64,000 nt of DNA, from contig CAUJHH010000032.1 in NCBI GenBank assembly GCA_963204725.1, positions 1 to 64,000 of the forward strand, given 5' to 3'. A program made the translations under genes and the position numbers. Every line of letters starts with the position of its first letter. Position 1 is the stretch's first letter. Below are positions 43,945 to 52,868 of the stretch, piece after piece. The notes below the pieces were generated by a model that worked only from the letters and a program-made list of their open reading frames with translations, was not told where the DNA came from and did not search any database. The DNA is from Planctomycetota bacterium. Its GTDB lineage: Bacteria; Planctomycetota; Phycisphaerae; Phycisphaerales; UBA1924.

Positions 43945-45354
43945 TCACGCCCGCCGTGCCGCCGCGACTCGCTTCTGCACCATGTCTCCCGAGACAAGCG
44001 CAAGCTTCACCAGCTCAGACCGTGCCGCATCAAACTCGACGCGCTCGTCTCGCCCCTGGGTGAGCAGCGCATCGATCCTCCCCATCAACTCGATCGCCAC
44101 GTCTGTCTCCACGCTCGACCCCTTCGCGTACGCGCCGATGCGGACCAGCTCCTCAACCTCCCGGTGCATCGCGACCAGCCGCTGCACCTGCCGGCGAGCC
44201 GACTGGTGCCCCTTGTCCGTCACGTCGTCCGCCACGCGACTGACCGAGTCCAGCACATCGATTGCCGGATAATGCCCACGCTGCGCCAGTTTGCGCGAGA
44301 GCCACACATGCCCATCGAGAATACCCCTCGACGCGTCCGCGACCGGCTCGGTCATGTCGTCGCCCTCGACCAGCACGCTGAACAAGCCCGTGACCGATCC
44401 CGACTTTCCACCCGGAAGGTCGACCGCGCCCGCACGCTCCATCAGCTGCGCGAGCGCCGCGAACACGCTCGGCGTGTACCCCCTCGTCGCGGGCGGCTCG
44501 CCCACGCTCAGTCCGATCTGCCGCTGCGAGTGCGCGAACCGCGTCACCGAGTCCATGATCAGCATCACATCCATCGCGCGATCGCGAAACCACTCAGAGA
44601 TCGCCATCGCAACCAACGCCGCTCGCACACGCATGAGAGGCGATTCGTCTCCCGTCGCCACCACAACAACCGATCTCGCCAGCCCGTCGGAACCCAGTGT
44701 GTGCTCGACAAAGTCGCGCACCTCGCGCCCGCGCTCGCCGATCAGCGCGATGACAGAAACGTCCGCGCTTGTGCGCTTCGCAACCGTGCCGAGCAGCGTG
44801 CTCTTTCCAACCCCCGGTCCAGCGAAGATACCCATGCGCTGCCCGCGCCCGAGCGTCATCATCAGATCGATCGCACGCACGCCGGAATCGATCCGCTCCG
44901 TCACTCGGCGCCTCGACATCGCGCGCAACGGCTCCGGCGACAGCGTGGTCGGCATCAGCCCGGTGAGCGCTGGTCCGCCGTCGATCGGACGTCCAAGTCC
45001 GTCGATCACGCGCCCGATCAGCGAGACCCCGGCGCCGACCGTTGGAGATATCTGCTCTCCGCGCGCGGGATCGCCCGGCCTCACACCCTCCATCCGGCCC
45101 AGTGTCATCACCACCGCTCGTTCGCGAGAGAAGCCCACGATCTCGCCCGCGCACCGCGCGTCGCCCCGCCCGATCGAGACCACCGTGCCGATCGGCAGCG
45201 GAAGATCCTCCACCAGCACCGTCATGCCCTTCAACGCCGCGACTCGACCGACCACGCACAGGCTCTGGGTTCGACCGATCATCGAAAGCTCCGGCGCAAG
45301 CCCCATGACCACGCCCGCCGCGCTCTCTCTGGCTCTGCCCGGTCCACTGCTCAT
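43945..45354 (-). CDS. fliI: Flagellum-specific ATPase FliI
   Basis: 469 residues, related to F1 beta. Walker A is AGPGVGKSTLLG (about 175-186) and the Walker B region is DVMLIMDSVTRFAHSQRQIG, with the conserved GEPPATRGYTPSVFA motif after it. It energises export with FliH and FliJ. Start overlaps the fliH end by 4 bp (ATGA). 13 bp before fliJ. Confidence 0.97.
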   Translation of the reverse strand: MSSGPGRARESAAGVVMGLAPELSMIGRTQSLCVVGRVAALKGMTVLVEDLPLPIGTVVSIGRGDARCAGEIVGFSRERAVVMTLGRMEGVRPGDPARGEQISPTVGAGVSLIGRVIDGLGRPIDGGPALTGLMPTTLSPEPLRAMSRRRVTERIDSGVRAIDLMMTLGRGQRMGIFAGPGVGKSTLLGTVAKRTSADVSVIALIGERGREVRDFVEHTLGSDGLARSVVVVATGDESPLMRVRAALVAMAISEWFRDRAMDVMLIMDSVTRFAHSQRQIGLSVGEPPATRGYTPSVFAALAQLMERAGAVDLPGGKSGSVTGLFSVLVEGDDMTEPVADASRGILDGHVWLSRKLAQRGHYPAIDVLDSVSRVADDVTDKGHQSARRQVQRLVAMHREVEELVRIGAYAKGSSVETDVAIELMGRIDALLTQGRDERVEFDAARSELVKLALVSGDMVQKRVAAARRA

Positions 45355-46136
45355 GCCGCGGATCTCGACTGCTCGCCGGCTTCATCGTCGCGCGACGCCA
45401 GCTTGGGCTCGGATGCCGACCCCGTCGTGCCTCGCTCGATACCCGTCCCGATCGACGCCGCCAATCTCTCGACCTGGGAGCGGATTGTCGCGTCGACCAC
45501 GCCCCCGGTCTCCGTCCGCACGACACACCCACCCCGGTCGATCGACGCGTCCGACACCAGTTCCGCGTGCGTGACATCAGCAAACTTCGACGCAATCGCC
45601 GGAATCGCCTCCCGCACCAGCGCCTCGTCGTCGGGATGAACCGCGACCGTGATCCGCGTCGACCTTGCAATCACCTCGAGTGCCGCCTCGAGTTGCCTCG
45701 TCACGACCCGCTCATCAACCTCGACCACCCGCTTCACCACGCGTTCGGCCAGCATGACCGCGAGCGTAAGCGCGTCCCTTCGCAGCGCACCGAGCATCTC
45801 CGCTCGCGCGCCCTCGAAGGCCTCGATCGATCCCTCCCACGCCCGCTGCACGCGTTCGAGCTCCGCGGCCGCTGCTTCGAACGCCTCTCGCTTTCCGGCC
45901 TCGGCTCCCGCCCTGCGCCCCTCCTCCTGCCCGCGCTCGAACCCCTGCGCCCTTCCCTCTTCCACAGCACCCTCGATCAAGCGGGTTCGCTCCGCCTTCG
46001 CCTCCGACAGGATCTTCTCGACCTCGGCGCGTGCCGACACCGCCGCACGCTCACCCTCGCGCGCTATGTCCCCGAGATTGATCACAAGCGCCTCGCGCGC
46101 CATCTGCTGAATGTCCGGTCGTCGGATCAGACCCAT
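45351..46136 (-). CDS. fliH: FliH-type export regulator
   Basis: 261 residues from the ATG at 46136. A long N-terminal coiled coil with AEVEKILSEAKAERTRLIE and GRAQGFERGQEEGRRAGAEA is followed by a C-terminal V-ATPase-E-like domain with LALAVMLAERVVKRVVEVDE-like helices and VHPDDEALV. It regulates FliI and tethers it to the C-ring through FliN. It lies 39 bp from fliG. Confidence 0.85.
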   Translation of the reverse strand: MGLIRRPDIQQMAREALVINLGDIAREGERAAVSARAEVEKILSEAKAERTRLIEGAVEEGRAQGFERGQEEGRRAGAEAGKREAFEAAAAELERVQRAWEGSIEAFEGARAEMLGALRRDALTLAVMLAERVVKRVVEVDERVVTRQLEAALEVIARSTRITVAVHPDDEALVREAIPAIASKFADVTHAELVSDASIDRGGCVVRTETGGVVDATIRSQVERLAASIGTGIERGTTGSASEPKLASRDDEAGEQSRSAA

Positions 46137-46175
46137 CGCACACTCTCCGTCCAACGAGGTCCCGCGCCACGGCTT

Positions 46176-47213
46176 CTAGACCATCATCTCGCTCTCGCCG
46201 CGTCCGGAGATCGCCACCTCGCCCGATTCCTCCAGTCGCCTCACAACATCCACGACCCGCTGCTGAGCACTCTCCACATCGCTGACTCGCACCGGCCCCA
46301 TGTACTCCATGTCCTCCTTGATCATCGAGGCGGCACGCTCCGACATGTTCGCGAAGATCTTCTGCTTCAGCTCCTCGCTCGCTGTCTTGAGCGCCAGAGC
46401 CAGCTCGCTGTTCTCGACCTCCTTCAGCACGGCCTGGATTCCCTTCTCGTTGACCATCAGGATGTCCTCGAACACAAACATCAGACGCCTGATCTGCTCG
46501 ACAAGATCCGGATCGTCCGCCTCGAGGCCCTCCATGATCGACTTCTCCGTCGATCGGTCCGCCAGGTTGAGAATCTCCGCGACAGTCGGCACACCGCCCG
46601 CCTTCTCCATCGATTGCGTCAGCATGCTCGCCAGTCGACTCTCAAGCCCTCGCTCGACCTCGCGGATCACCTCCGGATTGGTCTGCTCCATGTTCGCGAT
46701 TCGCTTGATCACCTCGATCTGCTTCTGCACCGGCAGCCCGCCGATGATCTCCGCCGCCTTGTGGTGCGGGAGATGGCACGTGATGAGAGCGATCGTCTGC
46801 GGATGCTCATCCTGAATGAACGTCAGCAGGTTGTCGGTTTCTGCGCGCTGCAGGAAGCTGAACGGCGTCTTCTGCACCTGCGTCTGGATCTGCGAGAGCA
46901 CACGCTCTGCCTGCTTCGGATCGAGCGACTGCCCGAGCACCTGCTTGGCGTACTCGAGGCTCCCCTCGTTCATGAATCGCTGCGCGATCGTCAGGTTGTA
47001 GAACTCCTCGACCACCGCCGCCTGGAGCGGATCGGGCACCCGACCGAGGCCCGCGAGCTCGCGCGTCACCTCCTCCACCATTTCGGGAGCCATCGCCTTG
47101 AGCATCAGCGATGCCTGCTCGGGACCGACCGCCAGCAGCAGGATCGCCGCCTTGGTCAACCCCTCGAGCTCCGCCGGGTCGCTCGGCAATTTGTCGTGCG
47201 GCTTTCTCGCCAT
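46176..47213 (-). CDS. fliG: Motor switch protein FliG
   Basis: 345 residues. It has the three FliG parts: N-terminal AAILLLAVGPEQASLMLKAM, middle EHPQTIALITCHLPHHKAAE, and C-terminal FVFEDILMVNEKGIQAVLKE with the charged torque helix DMEYMGPVRVSDVESAQQR. It links FliF to FliM/FliN and receives stator force. 31 bp after fliF. Confidence 0.97.
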   Translation of the reverse strand: MARKPHDKLPSDPAELEGLTKAAILLLAVGPEQASLMLKAMAPEMVEEVTRELAGLGRVPDPLQAAVVEEFYNLTIAQRFMNEGSLEYAKQVLGQSLDPKQAERVLSQIQTQVQKTPFSFLQRAETDNLLTFIQDEHPQTIALITCHLPHHKAAEIIGGLPVQKQIEVIKRIANMEQTNPEVIREVERGLESRLASMLTQSMEKAGGVPTVAEILNLADRSTEKSIMEGLEADDPDLVEQIRRLMFVFEDILMVNEKGIQAVLKEVENSELALALKTASEELKQKIFANMSERAASMIKEDMEYMGPVRVSDVESAQQRVVDVVRRLEESGEVAISGRGESEMMV

Positions 47214-47244
47214 CCGTCACTCCACGCTCAACGTTCCAATCGAC

Positions 47245-48948
47245 TCATTGCTCCGATTGCAGCCACCGGTTCAGGACCCGCGAAGTTCCCGACGGATCTG
47301 ACTGCACGATCTCACCGAGTTGCTCGAGCATCTTCTGCACCCGCACCGATCCCTCCTCGATCTCGATGCCCGCCATTGCGGTCTCCATCTCGTCCGCCTC
47401 GCCCACGACACTCGCGCCTGTCTCAAGCGTCGGCGGCACACCAACGAGCTCACGCGCCGAGGGCAGCACAACAGGCTTGCTCGCCTTCCGCACCATCATG
47501 AACATCATCCCCACGGCCGCGAGCGCGAGCACGCCGAGCACGCCCTTCTCGACCAGGCCGCCGCCGAGCGCCAGGATCCCGCCACCGCCATCGGAACCAA
47601 ACATCCCCGCCTGGGTCGCGCCCGCGTCGCCGAGAGGCGGCAGTTCCACCGGAACCATCGAGACTCGAACCTCTCCCTCAACGCCCTGCGCCCTGACATG
47701 GGGCAACAGGCTGGCTCGGATGTCCGCCTCGATCTCCGCAAACTTGTCCTTCACCTCCTGCGCCGTCACCGAGGCCGGCGCAGCGCCAGCCGCTGCCGTA
47801 CCGGACGCCATGTCTTTCGCCTTCTTCACGAGCGCCTCAACGTACCCCTGCGGCACGTTCACGCTCGCTGCCATCCGGGTCGTCATTCCCCGCGGATCGA
47901 CGACACGTTCGGTCTTCGACCCGACCTTGTTCTCCATCTCGGTCTGCGTGTCCTTCTGTTCCGACTTCTGCCCCGTTCCCGAGGCCCCACGCGAAATGTC
48001 CTGCCCCTGGTTCGATCGGATCCCGGGCTCCGCCGAGCCGCCGCCGGAGGAGTCCGTCACACTGTTCTTTGTCTCACGCGCCAGGAGCGACACCGTCCCT
48101 CCCTCATCCGGAGAGGAGTACAGCGTCGACTGCGAATCGCGCCTGGTGATGTCCACCTCGGCAGTGACCGCGACGACCACCCCGGGGATGTACGACACAA
48201 GGTCCAGAATCTGGCGACGCTTCGCCTCCTCCGCCAGCGCCGCCGCATCGCGATACTGCGTGGGCAGGAACTGGTCAGACGACGTTGGCGTCCGCTGGCG
48301 CCCCGTCGATCCATCAATCACGCGCACGCTCTCGACGGCAAGGCCGGACTTTGCTCCGCTCACGAGAGATGCAATCGCGTCGACTGTCGCCTGATCCAGA
48401 GCCCTCCCGCTGTCTGAGAACACCGTCACAGATGCCGTTGGCTTCCGCACCGCCGCACCAAGCCCGACCGCCTGCGGCGCATCAATCAGCACCGTCGCCC
48501 GCTTGATACCCCTGAAATTGGAGATGACGCGCCCGAGCTCGTTCTGGAGCGCGATCTGGAACATCTGCTCGTTCTGCGTGCGAGAGTTCTGCCAACTCTG
48601 TTTGTCGACAAGGTTCTGGAAAAGCAGCGAGGTGTCACCGGGAAGCTGCCCCTCCTCCTGGAGCATCGCGATCGCGCGGCTCTCAGTCCCGGGCTTCACC
48701 ATCACCTTTCCGGCCTCGTCCTTCACCGCGAAGTTCGCCGTGCGCAGAATCGACATCGCCCGCGATTGCTCCGCGGGCGCAATCCCCGGCAACAGCTCCA
48801 CAAACGACGGCCTGCCCGCGTACTGGGCCACGACGAAGAGCGTCATCGCCGCGATCACACCGATCGAACCGGCCAACAGCTTCTGCGTCGCCGTGAGCGA
48901 GCCCAACTGCTTGCGAATCAACGCGATGGCGTTCTGCAGACGCTCCAA
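47245..48948 (-). CDS. fliF: MS-ring protein FliF
   Basis: 567 residues from a TTG at 48948 with AGGAGG 6 bases before it. A GTG at 49020 extends the frame but has no ribosome site. N-terminal helix (about 25-44, IGVIAAMTLFVVAQYAG), ring-building motif domains with GTESRAIAMLQEEGQLPG and RGIKRATVLIDAPQAVGLG, a disordered Ser/Gly region (about 310-370), a second membrane helix (VLGVLALAAVGMMFMMVRKA), and a C-terminal FliG-binding tail ending in SRVLNRWLQSEQ. A hairpin at 48968-48986 lies in the leader. Confidence 0.95.
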   Translation of the reverse strand: MERLQNAIALIRKQLGSLTATQKLLAGSIGVIAAMTLFVVAQYAGRPSFVELLPGIAPAEQSRAMSILRTANFAVKDEAGKVMVKPGTESRAIAMLQEEGQLPGDTSLLFQNLVDKQSWQNSRTQNEQMFQIALQNELGRVISNFRGIKRATVLIDAPQAVGLGAAVRKPTASVTVFSDSGRALDQATVDAIASLVSGAKSGLAVESVRVIDGSTGRQRTPTSSDQFLPTQYRDAAALAEEAKRRQILDLVSYIPGVVVAVTAEVDITRRDSQSTLYSSPDEGGTVSLLARETKNSVTDSSGGGSAEPGIRSNQGQDISRGASGTGQKSEQKDTQTEMENKVGSKTERVVDPRGMTTRMAASVNVPQGYVEALVKKAKDMASGTAAAGAAPASVTAQEVKDKFAEIEADIRASLLPHVRAQGVEGEVRVSMVPVELPPLGDAGATQAGMFGSDGGGGILALGGGLVEKGVLGVLALAAVGMMFMMVRKASKPVVLPSARELVGVPPTLETGASVVGEADEMETAMAGIEIEEGSVRVQKMLEQLGEIVQSDPSGTSRVLNRWLQSEQ

Positions 48949-49115
48949 GACCGGCCTCCTGCCGCGCGTCTCCGTTCCACGGAGACATCCGTCCGGCGGG
49001 CCTGACCCGTCGGGCGACACCTACCTTCGGCCAGAATCGTCCGATTGCTTCAACCTGCGCGAACGAAGCGCAGCCGCCGCGCCTGTGGCGCAGTTCTTGC
49101 CGCGCACCCACCGCA

Positions 49116-49433
49116 TCACACGCGCATCTGCTTGACCTCTTCGAGCGCGTCCATCATCCGATTCCGCACGCTCTGCAGCGCCCGGAATGCGAGATCCGCC
49201 TTGTGCGTCGCGAGGATGACGCCCTCGACGTCCTGACGCTCGCCGGTCTGGATCTGCTCGATCGCCCGCGTCGCGTCCTGCTGCAACTCGTTGACCTGCT
49301 CAATGTTCCGCATCAGTACGTCGCGGAACGAAGGACCGCCGTCAGTCTTGCCGGGAGCCGCCGAAGGCGCAATCCGACCGACCGGACCAACGCCCCCGTC
49401 TCCGCTCCGAATCAGTCCTAGTGGATCAGACAC
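49116..49433 (-). CDS. fliE: Basal-body protein FliE
   Basis: 105 residues from a GTG at 49433, with GAGGG 8 bases upstream. A glycine-rich first third is followed by the family helix SFRDVLMRNIEQVNELQQD and the C-terminal VILATHKADLAFRALQSVRN. It joins the MS ring to the rod. A sigma-54-type promoter lies just upstream (49471-49487). Confidence 0.93.
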   Translation of the reverse strand: MSDPLGLIRSGDGGVGPVGRIAPSAAPGKTDGGPSFRDVLMRNIEQVNELQQDATRAIEQIQTGERQDVEGVILATHKADLAFRALQSVRNRMMDALEEVKQMRV

Positions 49434-49470
49434 CTTGCAGCCCTCTGGTTCGACCGTTCGTCACAGCATA

Positions 49471-49487
49471 CGCACGAGCCGTGCCAA
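49471..49487 (-). promoter_or_regulatory. Sigma-54-type promoter upstream of fliE
   Basis: On the minus strand the sequence reads TTGGCACG-GCTC-GTGCG. GG and GC are 10 bases apart, as required for -24/-12 promoters, and the -24 half is a full match. The -12 half is GTGC rather than TTGC. Expected start near 49460, leaving about 27 nt with a Shine-Dalgarno site before the fliE GTG. Confidence 0.6.
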
Positions 49488-49499
49488 GTCCCGTAGGTC

Positions 49500-49916
49500 T
49501 CAGGCCAGCAGACGCAGCGCCTGCGACAGCATCGACTTGGTCGCCTCCGCCGCCTGCACATTCGCCTCATACGACCGCACCGCTTCCATCGCGTTGAGCT
49601 GCTCAACCACCGGGTTGATGTCCGGCACCTTTACATACCCGCGATCGTCGGCGAAAGGGTGGGTCGGATCGTGCTTCTCGATCAGCGCGTCCTCGTCGAT
49701 CATCACGCGGGCGACGTGCACGCCCAGGCGTCGCCCCTCGGGCGTGCTCGCGCTCGGATCTCCCGGAGCAAACATCACCTGCCGCTTGCGATACGGGTTG
49801 TACCGCCCCTGTGAATCCACCAGCGTATCGCGATTCGCGATATTCGCCGCGATCGAGGCGAACCTCGCCCGCTCAGCCACCATGCCGCTGGTCGAGATAT
49901 CGAGCGATCCATACAT
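49500..49916 (-). CDS. flgC: Rod protein FlgC
   Basis: 138 residues. Standard FlgC pattern: LDISTSGMVAERARFASIAA near the start, NIANRDTL, and the C-terminal motif YVKVPDINPVVEQLNAMEAV with RSYEANVQAAEATKSM. It is a proximal rod subunit. 20 bp after flgB. Confidence 0.96.
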   Translation of the reverse strand: MYGSLDISTSGMVAERARFASIAANIANRDTLVDSQGRYNPYRKRQVMFAPGDPSASTPEGRRLGVHVARVMIDEDALIEKHDPTHPFADDRGYVKVPDINPVVEQLNAMEAVRSYEANVQAAEATKSMLSQALRLLA

Positions 49917-49936
49917 CAGCCACGCTCCTCACGCGC

Positions 49937-50380
49937 TCACACCCGCTGCGAGATCGCAGTTTTCAGTGTCTCGGTCTGGCTCCGCATCAGATCGATCGCA
50001 ACGCGATACGCCGACGCGTTCTCCGCCATGTCCTGCATCAGCCGCTCAAGATCCCTGTTGTTCCGGTCGTGGAACATCACCCCGCCGCGCGCCTCGTGGG
50101 GCGTGAGCCTGAGCCCGTTCGTCCCCATCTCAATCTCACGCGACTCGCCCAGACGAAGCTCCCCCTGCATGCCCCCCGCCGTCCCGGCCCGCTCACGCCG
50201 CTCCTGCACCGCGCTGCGCAGGAACTGCTGAAACGTGGTCGGCGCGACATCGCGCTGAACAAAGTCCGGCGTGCTCAGATTCGCGATGTTGTGCGCCAGC
50301 AATTTCTGTCGCGCAGCCGCGTACCCGATCGCCAGTTCCAGCGAGGGCATCGCGCCCGAGTTGACGATTCCATCGATCAT
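49937..50380 (-). CDS. flgB: Rod protein FlgB
   Basis: 147 residues from the ATG at 50380, where the alignment with other FlgB starts (MIDGIVNSG) fits well and GAGGG lies 7 bases upstream. The family box AAARQKLLAHNIANLSTPDF is present, and the C-terminus reads LMRSQTETLKTAIS. The -12/-24 site at 50393-50409 would place the transcript start only about 2 bases before this ATG, so either the mRNA is nearly leaderless or the gene is also read from the regulator upstream. Confidence 0.93.
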   Translation of the reverse strand: MIDGIVNSGAMPSLELAIGYAAARQKLLAHNIANLSTPDFVQRDVAPTTFQQFLRSAVQERRERAGTAGGMQGELRLGESREIEMGTNGLRLTPHEARGGVMFHDRNNRDLERLMQDMAENASAYRVAIDLMRSQTETLKTAISQRV

Positions 50381-50392
50381 CACGCCACCCTC

Positions 50393-50409
50393 AGCAAACT
50401 CCGCGCCAA
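50393..50409 (-). promoter_or_regulatory. Sigma-54-type promoter upstream of flgB
   Basis: Minus-strand sequence TTGGCGCG-GAGT-TTGCT. Spacing between GG and GC is 10 bases, and the match to the TTGGCRCG-N4-TTGCW consensus is complete. It lies in the 44-bp gap between the sigma-54 activator gene and flgB. Confidence 0.7.
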
Positions 50410-50424
50410 CACCGTGCATACCCG

Positions 50425-51921
50425 CTACAGCGTCTCGGCCACGATCTTCTCTTCCTTCCACTTCTTGATCTTGAGGCCCAGCGTCCGAACCCCTATCCCC
50501 AGAGCCCGCGCCGTCTTCAGCCGATGCCCATCCAGCCGCTCAAGCGTCTTCAGGATCGCCATCCGCTCGATCTCCTCAAGGGTCAATCCGTCCATCTCAA
50601 GGCCTGTCGGCTTGCTCTCAACCATCCGCTCGTAGGGGCTCGCACCGTTGAGGCCGACGGCGCCGATCATCGCTGCGGCGCCGCTTCCGCCATCAACTCC
50701 CGGTGTGCCCGCCATCGCCCCGCCGAGCAGCCACGGCTCGATCAGCGACGCCGGCATCTCCACACTCCCCGCGCCCGTCGCAGCCCAGATCACAACCGCA
50801 CGCTCACAGATATTCTGAAGCTCGCGCACATTCCCCGGCCACGCGTACGAACACAGCAGGTCCATCGCGCCGGGCTCAAACCCCATCGAGCTCCGCCCGT
50901 CACGCAGACATATCTCATCAACGAAGTGCTCCGCCAGTTCCGGAACATCCTCCGAGCGATCCCGCAGCGGCGGCACATGAATCGGCAGCACATTCAACCG
51001 GAAGAACAGATCCTGCCTGAACTGGCCCGCCGATACCGAGCGAGGCAGATCCCGATTGCTCGTCGCGACCACCCGAACATCCACGCCGATCGTGATCGAG
51101 GATCCCACCCGCTCGAACGCCCGCTCCTGCAGCACGCGCAGCAGTTTGGCCTGAACGCTCGGGCTCACCTCGCTGATCTCATCCAGAAGCAGCGCGCCGC
51201 CGTCCGCCAGTTCGAATCTCCCCTTGCGAAGCTTGTCCGCGCCCGTAAACGCTCCCCGCTCATGCCCGAACAACTCGCTCTCAAGCAGCGATTCGGACAG
51301 CGCGGCGCAGTTCACCGCAAGCATCGGTCGCGCCGATCGCGGCGAGATCTCATGGATCGCTCTCGCGACGACCTCCTTGCCAGATCCGGACTCGCCGCAG
51401 ATCAGCACGTTCCCGTGCGAAGCCGCAACCGCCAGGACCTGCTCCTTGACGCGCCGAATCGCCGGCGACGACCCGATCAGCCGCTCCAACCCGCGAAGCT
51501 CGATCTGTCCGTCCTTCCGCCCGGTCGCGATGCGCAACACCGCATTCTCTCGCACGATCCCCGTGTGCTGCACCGCTCGCTTGATCGCGACGATCAACTC
51601 GTCCCCCTCGAACGGCTTGGTCAGGTAGTCAAACGCACCGAGTCGCATCGCCTTGACGGCCGTTTCGATCGTGCCAAACGCTGTCATGAGCACGATCGGG
51701 AGCTCCTCGTCGATCGCGCGGACACGCTCGATCAACTCCAGCCCGCTAAGCCCCGGCATCCGCAGATCAGTCACCACCGCATCCGGGCGGCGCTTGGCGA
51801 TCATGTCAAGCGCCGCGGGGCCGTCCGGCGCACTCATCACCTCGAACCCGGCCCTCTCCAGCGTGACGCCCACACTGTCACGCATCATCTCCTTGTCGTC
51901 CACAACCAGAACGGTGCTCAT
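50425..51921 (-). CDS. NtrC-family sigma-54 flagellar regulator (FlrC/FlgR-like)
   Basis: 498 residues from the ATG at 51921. Receiver domain with phospho-acceptor D52 in VVTDLRMPGLSG, AAA+ domain with GESGSGKEVVAR near 172, the sigma-54 contact motif GAFTGA near 222 in GHERGAFTGADK, and a C-terminal Fis-type helix-turn-helix with IERMAILKTLERLDG and ARALGIGVRTL. It overlaps its kinase by 4 bp and sits just before flgB and a sigma-54 promoter, so it most likely activates the basal-body genes. Confidence 0.92.
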   Translation of the reverse strand: MSTVLVVDDKEMMRDSVGVTLERAGFEVMSAPDGPAALDMIAKRRPDAVVTDLRMPGLSGLELIERVRAIDEELPIVLMTAFGTIETAVKAMRLGAFDYLTKPFEGDELIVAIKRAVQHTGIVRENAVLRIATGRKDGQIELRGLERLIGSSPAIRRVKEQVLAVAASHGNVLICGESGSGKEVVARAIHEISPRSARPMLAVNCAALSESLLESELFGHERGAFTGADKLRKGRFELADGGALLLDEISEVSPSVQAKLLRVLQERAFERVGSSITIGVDVRVVATSNRDLPRSVSAGQFRQDLFFRLNVLPIHVPPLRDRSEDVPELAEHFVDEICLRDGRSSMGFEPGAMDLLCSYAWPGNVRELQNICERAVVIWAATGAGSVEMPASLIEPWLLGGAMAGTPGVDGGSGAAAMIGAVGLNGASPYERMVESKPTGLEMDGLTLEEIERMAILKTLERLDGHRLKTARALGIGVRTLGLKIKKWKEEKIVAETL

Positions 51922-52868
51922 CCCGCGTGCTCCCTGCATGAAGGTCCAGCGCCCGCCGCTCCCGCGGCCGGACGCCTGGGCAACCACAACTCAACGCACG
52001 CGCCGCTCGGACGCTCGCGCCGCACTACAACTCGTCCACCATGGGCCTCGACAATCCGATGCACGATCGAGAGCCCGAGCCCGGTGCCCGCCGCCCGCGT
52101 CGTGTAGAACGGATTGAACATCCTCGCGATGACTTCATCACTCATCCCCGGCCCTGTGTCTCGCACACAGAGCACGCTCCACCCCTCACCCAACCTCTCC
52201 TCCCGCGCGCCCAGCGTGAGCCCGTGATCTGCCACCCGCTCTCCGCTCTCTCCCATCGCCTCGAGCGCGTTCCGCACGACATTTACAAGCGCACGCTCAA
52301 CGAGCGCCGCGTCGCACCGCACCACCGCTTCATTCACGATCGCCCACTCGACCCGAATCCCTCCCGGCACACGCGCCGCGACGTCCGCGCACTGCTCAAA
52401 CGCACGCTCCAGCAGCGCCGCGGCATCCGCTTCCGCCACACGGGGCTGGATCTCCCTCGCGAATGCCAGCACATCGCCCACGACCGCGTTGAGCCCGCGC
52501 GCCGCCGCACCGATCTTCCGGGCGATCTCGCGAGGCCCATCCATCTCGGCGAGATCCTCTTCCAGCATCCGCGCATACAGATTGATCGAGCCCGCCGGAT
52601 TCCGCACCTCGTGCGCAATCCCCGCCGCCATCTCCCCGATCGCCGCCAGCCGCCTGGATCGCTCGAGCTCCTCGTTCGCGCGTGCCAACTCCTCGTTCAG
52701 CCGCGACACCTCGGATCGGAGCTGCCCATGCGTCTGCTCCAGCCGCGATGTCACCTCGTTGAACGCGCCAATCAGCTCCGCCAGGTCCGCCGGCGTCATC
52801 GCCGCCGCACCCTGTGCGCCCCGCAGCCCCTCGACACCCTCGATCGCCGCCGTTCCCACGTCGCTCAT
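51918..52868 (-). CDS. Cytoplasmic sensor kinase paired with the flagellar regulator
   Basis: 316 residues with no membrane helix. A helical N-terminal sensor (about 1-75) leads to the H-box with H86 in IAHEVRNPAGSINLYAR, an N-box near LVNVVRNALEAMG, and the DTGPGMSDE and GTGLGLSIVHRIVEAHGG ATP-site boxes. The partner regulator follows with a 4-bp overlap. It resembles FlrB and FleS, which sense the basal-body assembly state through cytoplasmic parts. 4-bp overlap with the flgN-like gene upstream. Confidence 0.9.
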   Translation of the reverse strand: MSDVGTAAIEGVEGLRGAQGAAAMTPADLAELIGAFNEVTSRLEQTHGQLRSEVSRLNEELARANEELERSRRLAAIGEMAAGIAHEVRNPAGSINLYARMLEEDLAEMDGPREIARKIGAAARGLNAVVGDVLAFAREIQPRVAEADAAALLERAFEQCADVAARVPGGIRVEWAIVNEAVVRCDAALVERALVNVVRNALEAMGESGERVADHGLTLGAREERLGEGWSVLCVRDTGPGMSDEVIARMFNPFYTTRAAGTGLGLSIVHRIVEAHGGRVVVRRERPSGACVELWLPRRPAAGAAGAGPSCREHAG

